A stretch of 64,000 nt of DNA from Acidobacteriota bacterium (GCA_025463215.1 JAOBWF010000296.1:1-64000), one strand, 5' to 3'. Counted from the first letter of the stretch, positions 44,320-53,944 are shown. Made by a program: numbers and translations. Notes: generated by a model not told the origin, from the sequence alone.

Positions 44320-45144
44320 ACAATTTCCCACACCCTGGCCGGTTCGCTGGCGACCGCGCTGGGCTCCTTGAGCGCCGGCGCCATCGTTCAGGCGCTGCAG
44401 CGGACTGGCGCGATGACCGACGTCAGCAGCTATCGCCTCGTGATCCTCGTCTACGCCGCCCTGGGAGCCGTGCTCGCATTCCTGATCACACGTGTGTCGT
44501 CAGCGTCGGAGGTCGTCGGCCAGGGCGAGCAACTCGCGGCTCGAGCGACGCTCGCCGGTCTTACGGGTCTCCACGAAGGGCGCCGCATCGTGCTCAAACT
44601 CTCGAGTTTGTTCGCGCTCGACTCATTCGGCGGCGGGTTCGTGATCCAAAGTTTCGCGGCCTACTGGTTTCACCTGCGGTTCGGTGTGAATCCAGCAACA
44701 CTGGGTGTCCTGTTCTTCGCCGCGAACGTCCTCGCGGGCATTTCGGCGCTTTTCGCGGCCCGGATGGCCGCCCGCTTCGGCCTGCTCAATACGATGGTCG
44801 CCACGCACCTGCCGTCGAACGTTCTGCTGATTCTCATACCGTTGATGGGGACCCTGCCGCTGGCGGCGCTGTTGCTGCTCGTCCGCTTCAGCATCAGCCA
44901 AATGGATGTTCCAACGAGGCAGTCCTATGTGATGGCCGTCGTCCGGCCGGAGGAACGCTCCGCTGCGGCGGGCATCACGGGAGTGGCGCGAACCCTCGGC
45001 GCCGCACTCAGCCCGATGCTCGCGGGTCTGCTATTCGCCAGACCGTCACTGATCAATGTTCCGTTCTTCATCGCCGGCACGCTGAAGATGACCTACGACG
45101 TGTGGCTGTATCGGGAGTTCAGGGCGGTCCGGCAGCACGACTAA
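44320..45144 (+). pseudogene. MFS transporter lacking its N-terminal part
   Basis: The frame from SHTLAGSLATALGSLSAG to EFRAVRQHD has eight or so membrane helices of a major facilitator (LFALDSFGGGFVIQSFAAYW, LGVLFFAANVLAGISALFAA, VRFSISQMDVPTRQSYVMAV, GVARTLGAALSPMLAGLLFA). Relatives are about 400 residues; here the first four helices are missing and the upstream DNA is the promoter of the octaheme string. The next possible start at 44254 adds only unrelated residues. The break point at about 44320 looks like a deletion junction. Transport activity is unlikely. Confidence 0.75.
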
Positions 45145-45175
45145 GGCGAAGCGACGCTCTCCCAATTAGCGCACT

Positions 45176-45400
45176 TCACCCGAAGGTTAATGCCGCGAGC
45201 TCGTGCGCGAGTGACCCGGTGAACCCTTCGATCGCCATCTTCCTCGCGGTGTATGCCGCAGCCAGCGGCATCGGCGCTCGTGTCACGCTCGACGTGACGT
45301 TCACGATCACGCAGGACCCTCGCACACGAAGCTGAGGCAGCACCGCCCTGCGTCATCGCCATCACGCCGAAGGTGACGCGTGCTCGGACGCTCGTCACTT
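45176..45400 (-). pseudogene. Fragment of a short-chain dehydrogenase
   Basis: The minus strand reads VTFGVMAMTQ in one frame and, after a one-base shift, AVLPQLRVRGSCVIVNVTSS and PMPLAAAYTARKMAIEGFTG in another, ending AHELAALTFG with a stop. These are the central NVFGVMAMT, catalytic Ser and YxxxK regions of an SDR. The Rossmann N-terminus and the C-terminal third are missing. A clear frameshifted remnant between the broken MFS gene and the intact YceI gene. Confidence 0.8.
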
Positions 45401-45420
45401 GGCGGCCGACGCACCATCAT

Positions 45421-46017
45421 CTAGATTGGCTTTGCCTCGCGCGCGCCGTCGTCCGGTCCGTCCAATATCGCCTCGGCATCGATTGTGATGTCGATCGTCT
45501 TGCCGACCACGACCCCGCCTTTCGCGACGACATCATTCCAGCTGACTCCGAAATCGTGGCGGTTGATCCTCGTGTGTGCGACGAATCCGGCTCGCACCCT
45601 CGGACCCTTGTCGATCCATTTTCCCTCCTCCTCTTCCCACCAAGGGGTTAGCCATTCGCCGAGGAATCTGACATTGAGTTCAACCTCGCGCGATACCCCT
45701 CGGATCATCAGCGCGCCTGTCAGGGTGTAGTCGCGCGCGCCTGCGACTTCGACCTGATTGCCTTTGAATGTGATCCTCGGATGATTCTCGACATCCAGAA
45801 AATCAGCGCTCCGGAGGTGTGCGTCACGCTGAGGCTGCCCCGTCCAGATCGCCGCGGCATCGATTGCTACGTCAGCTGAGGACTGAGCGGGATTCTCGGG
45901 ATCGAAGACCAGTGATCCGCTCACGTTCTTGAAGTGCCCGCGAACGTACGTGACCATCATGTGCCGCGCGCGAAACATTGCGGCGGTGTGACCCGGTTCG
46001 AACAACCATGTACCCAT
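45421..46017 (-). CDS. YceI family protein (intact copy)
   Basis: 198 residues beginning MGTWLFEPGHTAAMFRARHM. The lipocalin-like barrel signature is complete: RHMMVTYVRGHFKNVSGSLV, RDAHLRSADFLDVENHPRIT, YTLTGALMIRGVSREVELNV and RHDFGVSWNDVVAKGG. No signal peptide, so it is probably cytosolic. YceI proteins bind long isoprenoid lipids such as polyprenyl quinone relatives; in many genomes they accompany cytochromes or stress genes. It is the parent of, or sister to, the truncated copy at 4387. It stands alone among broken genes. Confidence 0.93.
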   Translation of the reverse strand: MGTWLFEPGHTAAMFRARHMMVTYVRGHFKNVSGSLVFDPENPAQSSADVAIDAAAIWTGQPQRDAHLRSADFLDVENHPRITFKGNQVEVAGARDYTLTGALMIRGVSREVELNVRFLGEWLTPWWEEEEGKWIDKGPRVRAGFVAHTRINRHDFGVSWNDVVAKGGVVVGKTIDITIDAEAILDGPDDGAREAKPI

Positions 46018-46090
46018 CTCACAGACTCCGCTCAGCCGTGACGCCCATTTCGACCTCCATGCCGTGTCGCGCAGTCGCGGACGACGACAG

Positions 46091-46620
46091 TCAGTAGTAC
46101 CGCCGGCGGTAGGTCAGCGCGAACACAATCGGCAGCGCGACGAAGATGCTCAGTGCGAGTACCGGAGCGAGGAACGCGCATGCGATCCCCAGCAGCGCGA
46201 CAAGCAACTGCACACCGAAACGCCGCACAATGTAGCGTCGCTGGTTGACTGTCGGTTGGTCTGTGATGTGAGAATGGTCCGCGACGAACCACACGCCTGC
46301 CAGCGTCGACGTACAAGCGGCGAGATTGGCACCATAAATGGCGAGCGCCACCGGCGCGAGCGGGTAACGACCGAGCACCGCGGTCGAGAAGGGTAACACG
46401 GCAATCGTGAATAGAAACAGCATGTTCGCCCAGATCAGAGTGACCTTGACGCCGCGCAGTGAGGCGAAAATCAGGTGGTGGACGAGCCAGTAGTACGCAA
46501 CGATTGCGAAGCTCAGCGCGAAGGTTCCGAGCTCGGTGCGCTAATCCCTTCTGTCCGGTCGGTTCGATATTTCCGACCGGTTCCTTGTCTTTCCTCGTTC
46601 GACGAACCATCGCTGCTCAT
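46091..46620 (-). pseudogene. TMEM175-like potassium channel gene with a deletion
   Basis: From an ATG at 46620 (GGGAGA upstream) the minus strand reads MSSDGSSNEERQGTGRKYRT then DRTEGIS and soon a stop. In another frame it continues as LGTFALSFAIVAYYWLVHHL, RGVKVTLIWANMLFLFTIAV and FVALPIVFALTYRRRYY. In bacterial TMEM175 proteins, the motif R..(F/I)SDGVFAIA starts the first helix and forms the filter. Here the sequence matches up to that motif and resumes after it in helix 3, so the pore helix and frame are lost. The remaining part would be a nonfunctional membrane fragment. Confidence 0.75.
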
Positions 46621-46665
46621 GACATTCTCCCGACAATTGCCTTTCGATGCGGCGGTCGGCGCTGA

Positions 46666-46809
46666 TCAGAGAATCGCTTTCGCGCTTCCAGGGTAGTCGG
46701 TGCGAAAAGCCATCTCGCGGCCCGCATCGTACTCGGCACGCAGCTTGTCCAGCTTCGCGCCGATCAGGCGATACGCATCGCTTCCGAGGATGACCCAGCC
46801 GTCTGTCAT
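46666..46809 (-). pseudogene. Small protein-like frame, unrecognised
   Basis: 47 codons, MTDGWVILGSDAYRLIGAKL, then LRAEYDAGREMAF and SAKAIL. Composition is that of real protein and it looks like the C-terminal piece of an enzyme, but I cannot name the family. It lies directly after the P-loop remnant on the same strand. Confidence 0.35.
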
Positions 46810-47075
46810 CAACGGTGTTCCGCGCAAAGTCGAACACCACGGACGCGCTTAGCTTCAGGAAATCAATAGACAGCGGCCCGATGACGGTTCGAATTCTGCC
46901 GAGGCGGCCAAGTACTGCAGAAGATTTTTCGACCGGATCGGAGGCGGGACATCCATTCGTCTTCGCAGATCAACACGGCGGGCGCGGTGCGCGCAATCTG
47001 ACGAGCCAGAGTCGTCTTGCCGCTGTCGGCTTTGCCAGAAAAGAAGTGCAGTGCCGCTAGTCGCGATTAACCTGG
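46810..47075 (-). pseudogene. Frameshifted AAA_33-type P-loop kinase-like gene
   Basis: The minus strand reads LAALHFFSGKADSGKTTLAR with a Walker A motif (codons about 47036-47013), then APAVLICEDEWMSRL. After a frameshift it continues IGPLSIDFLKLSASVVFDFA and RNTVDD. This is the zeta-toxin/AAA_33-like small ATPase family, in which the same order (P-loop, DEW, then a VV.DF..NT strand) occurs. A TAA closes the P-loop frame just upstream and another stop follows it, so the gene is dead. The C-terminal third is absent. Confidence 0.75.
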
Positions 47076-47214
47076 TGTTCACGTGACTCGCCGCGGGAAT
47101 CGCGATGGCGGGCGAGGCCTGTCGATCTAGAGGATCCCCAATCGACCATACCGTGAGAGGGTATTGGAACCGCCACCCCCGGCTGTTCACACCACTATTG
47201 GAGACCGATCCAAA

Positions 47215-47574
47215 ATGAAGTATCTGATGTTCATCAAACATGCCGAAGTCGTCGGAGGGACGCAGCCGCCGAACGCGCTTATGGACGCCATGGGCGAGTT
47301 TGTCGGCAGAATGTTCGCGAGCGGCGTGCTCAAGGACACCGGCGGTCTCAAGCCGATCTCCGAGGCTTACCGGATTCGGTCGAGCGGCGGGAAGCTGCAG
47401 GTGATCGATGGACCGTTTGCGGAGACGAAAGAAATCATCGGCGGCTACGCGCTGGTCGAGACGACGTCGAAGGAAGAGGCCATTGCCGTGGCGCGGGAAT
47501 TCATGGAACTGCACCGACTCCATTGGCCGGAATTCGAGTGCGAGTCCGAGGTCCGGCCCGTCGAGGACATGTAG
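47215..47574 (+). CDS. YCII-related protein (DGPF domain)
   Basis: 119 residues from the ATG at 47215: MKYLMFIKHAEVVGGTQPPN, then VIDGPFAETKEIIGGYALVE and EAIAVAREFMELHR. The DGPFAETKE motif defines the YCII/DGPF subgroup of dimeric ferredoxin-like alpha+beta barrels. Members are often encoded next to an ECF sigma factor; none is present here. No catalytic reaction is established. It stands alone between the dead P-loop gene and a convergent large exported protein. Confidence 0.93.
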   Translation: MKYLMFIKHAEVVGGTQPPNALMDAMGEFVGRMFASGVLKDTGGLKPISEAYRIRSSGGKLQVIDGPFAETKEIIGGYALVETTSKEEAIAVAREFMELHRLHWPEFECESEVRPVEDM

Positions 47575-47783
47575 CGCTTCCATCGTTCCCGGCGTAGCCG
47601 ACGATGCTGAGTGTACAAGCTGACGCGTGAGTGGATCGAAGGCGCCCCTGATGCGCATCGCCGGTCAATCGGCGCTGTTCGGGTCGCGATAAACGCCGCA
47701 GCGTTTATCAACGGACGCGGCGACGAGCGGCGAAGTATCCGGTGCAAATCAGAAGCTCGCGTTGGGTCTTCGTTCAGTTCCCG

Positions 47784-49721
47784 TCATCTGAACGTCGCGA
47801 CGACGTCGCGATCCACAATCCTGATGCGTTCTTGTCGTCGTTCTCGCGCCCCGCGCAGCTCGATCACGTAGTCGCCTGGCGGCAGCGGGCCGAGCGACAG
47901 GCGGCCGGGCGGTTCGATAGCGCGATCTGACGCGCTGTCGAGCCGCGCGTCCATCATCTGACCAGCGTCGCTCAGGACACGAACCAGCAGCGAACCCGAC
48001 GCGGCGGGCAGCTCGACGCTGACGTCGGCTCGATATCCGGCGCCGAGCGTCAGCACGACACCCGCCCGATTCTCCTGGGGAACCTGCACCGTCGAGGCCA
48101 CGTACCCAGTCGCGGCCGCCGTCACGCGCAGCGTGCCCACGGGTGCGTCGGACAGCGTGACAGCTCCTTTCGCGTCGGTGACTGCGAGCTGCGGCGCCCA
48201 CAGTGGATTCGCCGATGCCACTTCAACGATGGCATTGGGGAGGGGCGCGCCGGATGCGGTCACCACGCGGACCGCCACGCGCGTGTCCGGCAGCGCCACG
48301 AGCGCCACGTCGTGGAGGATGCCAGGCGGCTCGGGCAAGCGTTGCTCGGTGGCATGAAACCCCGGCGCGGTCACCGTGAGTATCCCCGGGCTGGACCCGA
48401 CAGCTTCGAGCAGCGCTTCGCCGCTGATCGTTGTCGTCGCTTCGGCGCGGCCGCCGCCTTCGACGGTCCACGTGACGAACGCTCGCGGCACCGGCCGGTT
48501 CGTGGCAGCGTTGATGACGCGAACAGGCAGGAAGCCGTCCGGGACGGACACGGCGACCTCGCCTCCGTCGATCGGCACGTCGACCCGCCTCACGTACAGC
48601 GAGTTGGCGAACTGCACGCCAATGTCCGACGGACCTGGCGGGAAACTCGTGAGCGTGACATGCCCGTCGGCAACGGTTGTGCCGCGGCAGTTCGTCGTAT
48701 TGAGCGAGAGTGCGATGAGCGACGGCGCACCCCGTCCGGTCAACCGCACGGGCGATGGAGATGCCGGGTTGTCCGGTCTCGCCGACACCACGGCGCCTTG
48801 GAGGGGACCCACCGGCGACGAGATTCGGAACGTGGCTTTGCCTGCCACGACGAAGCGTGTGTTGACGATGCCGGTGCCGGACACCGGTACGGTCCTCGCG
48901 ACCGAGAGTTGCTGGGTCACACACGGCCCCACCGCCGCCGTCCGCACCCGATACCGTCCCGCCGCGAGCCGCTCGAAGGTCACGCGCCCCGCCGCATTCG
49001 TTTGCACGGGCCACGGGAACTGGAGCGGCGACAGCGGCAGCAGATCTTCGAGCAGCACAAGGTGATCCGGCACTGGCCTGCCCGACGCATCGACCAGGTC
49101 GACGTGAAGGGTGGAGCCGGGCTGCACGATAATCGTTCCGCCGTCGAGGATCGCGTCCGCGCCGGTGACGGAGATATTCGGTACGCGCGTCTGCGCGAAG
49201 ATCGGCATGTCGAGCGCCAGCGCGGTGATGCCGTGCGGCAGCGGACCGACCCGTGTCGCTCCGTCCGCGTCGAGCTCAAACGAGTTCGCATCCGGCGCCT
49301 CAAGGATCGGCGCGCCCCCGCCGTCGAACGAGCGATAGCGGATCACCGGCGAGGTGATCGGCTCACCCGTCGGGGCAATGAACCGGACGCGGAAATAGGT
49401 CGCGGGCTCGAGATGGATCGGTGGCAGGCGCAGCATTCGTGACGCCGGCACTGTGACGCCGAACGGGTATGGCGCGAAACCCGGCACGCTGACCAGGACG
49501 CGATAGAGCCCCACCCGATCACCGAGGATGTGGAAGCGGCCGGTTCTGTCGATCGACGTCGACGCCGGAGCGCCCAACGATGAATAGACGACCGTTCCCG
49601 CCGACACCGGAATGCCGCCGGGCGCCAGGACGTAGCCGTAGATCCCGGGCGCATCGGCCGCGTCTTGTGACGTGAGCCAGACTGGGACGGCGAGCAACGC
49701 GAGCAGTACAAATGGGCGCAT
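47784..49721 (-). CDS. Exported protein with repeated carboxypeptidase-regulatory-like domains
   Basis: 645 residues with a signal peptide (MRPFVLLALLAVPVWLTS). At least five beta-sandwich repeats of the carboxypeptidase-regulatory or big-like type are visible, with recurring patterns such as GRFHILGDRVGLYRVLVSVP, GRVTFERLAAGRYRVRTAAV, GEALLEAVGSSPGILTVTAP and GAVTLSDAPVGTLRVTAAAT. There is no enzyme domain and no TonB barrel. It may be a cell-surface or periplasmic scaffold or adhesion protein. Its neighbours are unrelated. Confidence 0.88.
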   Translation of the reverse strand: MRPFVLLALLAVPVWLTSQDAADAPGIYGYVLAPGGIPVSAGTVVYSSLGAPASTSIDRTGRFHILGDRVGLYRVLVSVPGFAPYPFGVTVPASRMLRLPPIHLEPATYFRVRFIAPTGEPITSPVIRYRSFDGGGAPILEAPDANSFELDADGATRVGPLPHGITALALDMPIFAQTRVPNISVTGADAILDGGTIIVQPGSTLHVDLVDASGRPVPDHLVLLEDLLPLSPLQFPWPVQTNAAGRVTFERLAAGRYRVRTAAVGPCVTQQLSVARTVPVSGTGIVNTRFVVAGKATFRISSPVGPLQGAVVSARPDNPASPSPVRLTGRGAPSLIALSLNTTNCRGTTVADGHVTLTSFPPGPSDIGVQFANSLYVRRVDVPIDGGEVAVSVPDGFLPVRVINAATNRPVPRAFVTWTVEGGGRAEATTTISGEALLEAVGSSPGILTVTAPGFHATEQRLPEPPGILHDVALVALPDTRVAVRVVTASGAPLPNAIVEVASANPLWAPQLAVTDAKGAVTLSDAPVGTLRVTAAATGYVASTVQVPQENRAGVVLTLGAGYRADVSVELPAASGSLLVRVLSDAGQMMDARLDSASDRAIEPPGRLSLGPLPPGDYVIELRGARERRQERIRIVDRDVVATFR

Positions 49722-49882
49722 GACCCGTCGGCAGTTTGCCTGCCGACCGGTGGCAGGTCAACTTGCCGCCATTCCTTGGACTCGCAACGCTGGTTCGTGG
49801 CCTGCAGCTCTTCGACGCCGTTCGCTCGCCGGCCGCGAACCGCTGAAACGAGCCGGGGTGGCGCTAATCGCTACGATCGCTC

Positions 49883-50350
49883 CTAACGATCGTGCTCGAC
49901 AGAACCATGACGCGCTGTCTGCCGAATCATGTGTCCACCGTGCGTGTGGGATCCAAACGCGAATATCGATGGGGCTTCGGCCAGCAACCAGAGCGCGATC
50001 GCCGCGTCGAAGATCATGCATCCAAACGACGACGTCGGCATGAAGGGCCAGATCGGGTTGCCCCAGAGGTGATGGACGATGTCCCAGCAGGAGTGCATGA
50101 GCCACGCCACGCCGATGAACCGATAGGATCGCAGGCCGACGTAGATGACCGGCGTCACGATCGCGGGAAAGACGAGCTCCCACGGACCGAATCCGCCGCT
50201 CAGGTACACACCGCTCGCGCCAGCCGCGAGGATCGCGTTCAAGCGGTGACGGGATGGCTCTTTCACCAGCGACATCAGGACGACGAACGCGACGGCTCCG
50301 ATGACTGGGCCGAGGTAGTCGATGAGGACAACAGGGGGCGCGCTGTGCAT
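49883..50350 (-). CDS. DUF6010 family membrane protein
   Basis: 155 residues from the ATG at 50350. Four membrane helices (VVLIDYLGPVIGAVAFVVLM, RLNAILAAGASGVYLSGGFG, WELVFPAIVTPVIYVGLRSY, MIFDAAIALWLLAEAPS) with the conserved IGVAWLMHSCWDIVHHLWGN, in which two or three His could bind a metal. The His-rich segment is typical of this family, whose function is unknown. It is divergent from a GlxA-type regulator. The C-terminal 25 residues (HTHGGHMIRQTARHGS) are also His-rich. Confidence 0.88.
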   Translation of the reverse strand: MHSAPPVVLIDYLGPVIGAVAFVVLMSLVKEPSRHRLNAILAAGASGVYLSGGFGPWELVFPAIVTPVIYVGLRSYRFIGVAWLMHSCWDIVHHLWGNPIWPFMPTSSFGCMIFDAAIALWLLAEAPSIFAFGSHTHGGHMIRQTARHGSVEHDR

Positions 50351-50398
50351 AGAGTTCCGCCTTCCGGTCATCCTACGGGTTATGGCAGACTGAGCCCA

Positions 50399-51418
50399 GT
50401 GGCTCACAAGACAATGCTCGCGGGATTTCAGCCAACCCGATATGGTGCCCGAAGGCAAAGACACGTGGTCGCCGTGGTGGCCTTCGACGGCGTCGTCCTC
50501 GGTGACCTGTCGACGCCATGCGAGATGTTCGGACGGGCTCGCGGTCGCGATGGGCAGCCGTTCTACGAGGTTCGGATTTGCAGCCTCGCGCCTGAGGTGA
50601 AATCCGAGCACGTCACGCTACGAGTCCCATGGCGACTCTCGTCGTTGAGCCGGGCCGACACCGTGATCGTGCCGGGGATGGCCGACCTTGATGGATCCAT
50701 TCCCGAAGTCCTGCTGCGGGCGATTCGCCGAGCGGTCGATCGCCGAGCGCGTGTCGCGTCCATTTGTACCGGCGCGTTTGTTCTTGCCGCAACCGGAGCG
50801 CTTGACGGCCTGCGGGCCACGACCCACTGGCTCGCCGCAGCGGAACTGGCGCGGCGATATCCGACGATCGATGTCGACGCGGACGTGCTGTATGTGGATA
50901 ACGGCCAGCTGCTCACGTCTGCCGGCGCCGCCGCAGGTTTCGATCTGTGTCTGCACCTCGTGCGACGCGATCTCGGCGCCGAAGCGGCGGCCGAAGTCGC
51001 GCGAGCCGCGGTGATGCCGCTCGAGCGTGCCGGCGGGCAGGCGCAGTTCATTGTTCATGAAGCACCTGTCGGCGATCACACGTCAATTGGCCAGCTTCTC
51101 CCCTGGATTGAACGGAATCTCAGCAGTGATCTCTCGCTTCCAGTCATCGCACGCCAGGCGGCCATGAGCACGAGAACGTTGAGCCGTCACTTCCGCGCGC
51201 AAATCGGTACGACTCCGGCCGATTGGGTTGCCCGCGCACGCATTCGCCGTGCGCAGCGCCTGCTCGAAACAACGGAGTGGACCGTGGAGAGGCTTGCCGC
51301 AGAAGCCGGTTTCCGATCGGCGGCCGTGATGCGCGAGCACTTCAGCCAGATTGTCGGAACCGCACCGCTTGCGTATCGCCGAGCGTTTTACCGTGGAAAG
51401 AAACCGCAGTCGGCCTGA
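50399..51418 (+). CDS. GlxA-type AraC family regulator (DJ-1/PfpI plus HTH)
   Basis: 339 residues from the GTG at 50399, or 334 from the ATG at 50414. N-terminal DJ-1/PfpI-like domain (VVAVVAFDGVVLGDLSTPCE, TVIVPGMADLDG, VASICTGAFVLAATGALDGL with the nucleophile-elbow Cys). C-terminal AraC double helix-turn-helix (LSLPVIARQAAMSTRTLSRH, RLAAEAGFRSAAVMREHF). Such regulators (GlxA, FtrA, CdhR group) respond to small metabolites. It lies 93 bases ahead of the LLM enzyme at 51512 on the same strand and is divergent from DUF6010; either may be its target. Confidence 0.94.
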   Translation: MAHKTMLAGFQPTRYGARRQRHVVAVVAFDGVVLGDLSTPCEMFGRARGRDGQPFYEVRICSLAPEVKSEHVTLRVPWRLSSLSRADTVIVPGMADLDGSIPEVLLRAIRRAVDRRARVASICTGAFVLAATGALDGLRATTHWLAAAELARRYPTIDVDADVLYVDNGQLLTSAGAAAGFDLCLHLVRRDLGAEAAAEVARAAVMPLERAGGQAQFIVHEAPVGDHTSIGQLLPWIERNLSSDLSLPVIARQAAMSTRTLSRHFRAQIGTTPADWVARARIRRAQRLLETTEWTVERLAAEAGFRSAAVMREHFSQIVGTAPLAYRRAFYRGKKPQSA

Positions 51419-51511
51419 CGCGCCGCAGGCCTGGGCGGCCTTGTTGGTGAGCGTTCGAGTTGCTGCCATAGATCGCGATCTTGGTGCGGCCTTCTCTGTG
51501 AGGTAGCTGGC

Positions 51512-52534
51512 GTGAAAACAATCGGCTTTTTGTCCTTCGGCCACTGGACACCGGCGCCGTATTCCGAGGTGCGGACCGCATCCGACGCCCTTCTGCAGTC
51601 GATCGAGTTAGCCGTAGCCGCCGAGGATCTGGGCCTGGACGGCGCGTACTTCCGCGTGCATCACTTCGCACGCCAGCTCGGCTCGCCCTTCCCGCTCCTC
51701 GCCGCCGTCGGCGCGCGCACAAAAACGATTGAGATCGGGACCGGCGTCATCGACATGCGCTACGAAAACCCGATGTACATGGCCGAGGATGCTGGCGCCG
51801 CAGACATCATCGCTGGTGGGCGTCTGCAACTGGGCATCAGCCGCGGATCACCGGAACAGGTGATCGACGGCTGGCGGCATTTCGGCTATGCGCCGCGTGA
51901 CCGCGAGACGACCGCCGACATGGCGCGGCGCCACGCTGAAGTGTTCCTTGAGCGGCTGAAGGGCGAGGGCTTCGCGGAACCCAATCCACGGCCTATGTTT
52001 CCCAATCCGCCGGGGCTGCTGCGCCTCGAGCCCTATTCACAAGGATTGCGCGAGCGGATCTGGTGGGGCTCGAGTTCGAACGCGACGTCCGTATGGGCCG
52101 CGACACTGGGCATGAATCTCCAGAGTTCCACGCTCAAAGATGATGAGACCGGCGAGCCGCTGCACGTACAGCAGCGCAAGCAGATTGAAGCCTATCGTGC
52201 GGCGTGGAAGGACGCCGGACACCGGCGTGAGCCACGCGTATCTGTCAGCCGCAGCATCTTCGCGCTCGTCGACGACCGCGACCGGGCGTACTTCGGTCGG
52301 GACGCCCGCGACCAGGACCAGGTCGGCTACATCGATGCGAACACGCGTGCCATCTTCGGGCGCTCGTACGCCGCGGAACCAGACGTGCTGGTCAAAGCAC
52401 TCGCGGCGGACGAAGCTATCAAAATGGCCGACACGTTGCTGCTCACGATCCCGAACCAGTTGGGTGTCGACTACAACGCCCACGTGCTCGAAAGCATCCT
52501 CAAGTACGTCGCTCCGGAACTCGGCTGGCGCTGA
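51512..52534 (+). CDS. LLM class flavin-dependent oxidoreductase
   Basis: 340 residues from a GTG. Luciferase-like TIM barrel: GFLSFGHWTPAPYSEVRTAS, GLDGAYFRVHHFARQLGSPF, EIGTGVIDMRYENPMYMAED, GRLQLGISRGSPE and a later WWGSSSNATSVWAATLG. It would use reduced FMN or F420 to oxidise a small substrate in the cytosol. It follows the GlxA-type regulator. Its last 180 bases and about 30 bases of 3' flank recur, decayed, at 5205-5412. Confidence 0.93.
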   Translation: MKTIGFLSFGHWTPAPYSEVRTASDALLQSIELAVAAEDLGLDGAYFRVHHFARQLGSPFPLLAAVGARTKTIEIGTGVIDMRYENPMYMAEDAGAADIIAGGRLQLGISRGSPEQVIDGWRHFGYAPRDRETTADMARRHAEVFLERLKGEGFAEPNPRPMFPNPPGLLRLEPYSQGLRERIWWGSSSNATSVWAATLGMNLQSSTLKDDETGEPLHVQQRKQIEAYRAAWKDAGHRREPRVSVSRSIFALVDDRDRAYFGRDARDQDQVGYIDANTRAIFGRSYAAEPDVLVKALAADEAIKMADTLLLTIPNQLGVDYNAHVLESILKYVAPELGWR

Positions 52535-52688
52535 CTGCGAACTCTGGTGACGCAACGCTCAGAACAGCGTGGTAGCGGCCGCCGCGTGCATTGGTATTCG
52601 GGGTTTGACGCCGATCTCAACTACAGACTGTTTCTCCGCAATTTATTGTGGACTCCGCTCAGTCTGAGGCCTTGAGAGCGAGACCACG

Positions 52689-52979
52689 AAGTCGAGAAAC
52701 GCCATCTGCGGCGCGGTCGATGCCCTCACGCGCGCGCTCGCGGTTGAGCTGGCGCCGATCCGCGTCGATGCCGTATCGCCGGGTGTCGTGCGGACGGCGC
52801 TGTGGGACAACATGGCGGAGAACGACCGTGAGGCGCTCTATCGCGAGGTGCGCAGCGCGCTACCGGTCGGCCGCGTCGGCGAGGCGTCCGACATCGCGGA
52901 AGCCTATCTCTATCTGATGCGGGAAGCGTTTAGCACCGGGCAGGTGATTGCCGTCGATGGTGGAACGATGTTGATGTGA
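52689..52979 (+). pseudogene. C-terminal remnant of a short-chain dehydrogenase
   Basis: The frame KSRNAICGAVDALTRALAVE, APIRVDAVSPGVVRTALWDN, GEASDIAEAYLYLM and GQVIAVDGGTMLM is the last third of a classical SDR. The Rossmann fingerprint, the catalytic Ser and the Tyr of YxxxK are missing; the frame opens right after where Y should be. No start codon or ribosome site stands at the left end. It lies 150 bases after the LLM gene. Confidence 0.82.
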
Positions 52980-53248
52980 GGCTCTGTTTTCAGGTACACG
53001 TCAACCTAGCGCGGTAGCCGATGTTCTGGAATCGCCTGCACGATCGAGCGTACGACGCCGCGTGCGTCGGTCTTCCGGGCGACTTGCAGCCGCGTCCAGC
53101 GCACTCGCTGCGGAAATTGTGGAGCGTCCTCGATGCTTCCAATCACCCGCGTGGCAGGACGGTCGGAAGGCACTGTTCTACCCCTACGGAACAACGCGTG
53201 TCCACACTCTCGTTGAACGGGACTGACGGGAGCATCATTACGCCACCC

Positions 53249-53944
53249 ATGCCACTCCATCGAGCCGAAGAGGACCGCGTCACGACCCCGTGCCTGGTCG
53301 GTCTGACGGTGGTGACCGGGATCATTGACGCCGTCAGCTTTCTTGGTCTCGGCCACATCTTCACGGCGAACATGACCGGCAACGTCGTGTTCCTCGGCTT
53401 CGCTCTCGGTGGAGGCACAGGAGTGTCGCCACTGCGTTCGATCACCGCGCTTGGCGCCTTCGCATGTGGTGGCGTTCTCGGCGGGCGCATCAACACTCGC
53501 GAGCTTGCCGCAGGTCCTTCGCTGCTCGCGGCGATGTGTGTCGAGAGCCTGTTGTTGGGTGTTGCGGCGGCATCGACGATGGTGCCTGGGTTTGGCGCGT
53601 CCTCCGGCGCCTACGCCGTGATTGTACTGACGGCTGTCGCAATGGGCTTGCGCAACGCGGTGGTTCGAAAACTCGGCGTCCCCGATCTGACGACTACCGT
53701 TCTCACGATGACGGTTACCGGACTGGCGGCCGACTCGCGACTCGCGAGAGGTCATGGAGTTCGACGAGCGACGCGCGTGCTCTCGATCATTGCGATGGGG
53801 ATTGGAGCGGCATCCGGAGCCGTGCTGCTTCGAAGGTCTGGCCTGTCAGTGGCGATTGGCGTCGCCGCACTCGCGGTTGCAGGGCTGTCGTTATTTTTGT
53901 ATGTAAGACTTCGCCAGACGAATGGCGAACGGATACAGGATTAG
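53249..53944 (+). CDS. YoaK/DUF1275 family membrane protein
   Basis: About 231 residues from the ATG at 53249 (a GTG at 53198 is another option). Six hydrophobic helices with the family hallmark: VVTGIIDAVSFLGLGHIFTA followed by NMTGNVVFLGFALGGG, and later VAMGLRNAVVRKLGVPDLTT TVLTMT in two parts. DUF1275 proteins resemble transporters but no substrate is known. The upstream frame to 53021 is unlikely to be translated. It is followed by a quinone-oxidoreductase-like gene on the same strand, 159 bases away. Confidence 0.9.
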   Translation: MPLHRAEEDRVTTPCLVGLTVVTGIIDAVSFLGLGHIFTANMTGNVVFLGFALGGGTGVSPLRSITALGAFACGGVLGGRINTRELAAGPSLLAAMCVESLLLGVAAASTMVPGFGASSGAYAVIVLTAVAMGLRNAVVRKLGVPDLTTTVLTMTVTGLAADSRLARGHGVRRATRVLSIIAMGIGAASGAVLLRRSGLSVAIGVAALAVAGLSLFLYVRLRQTNGERIQD

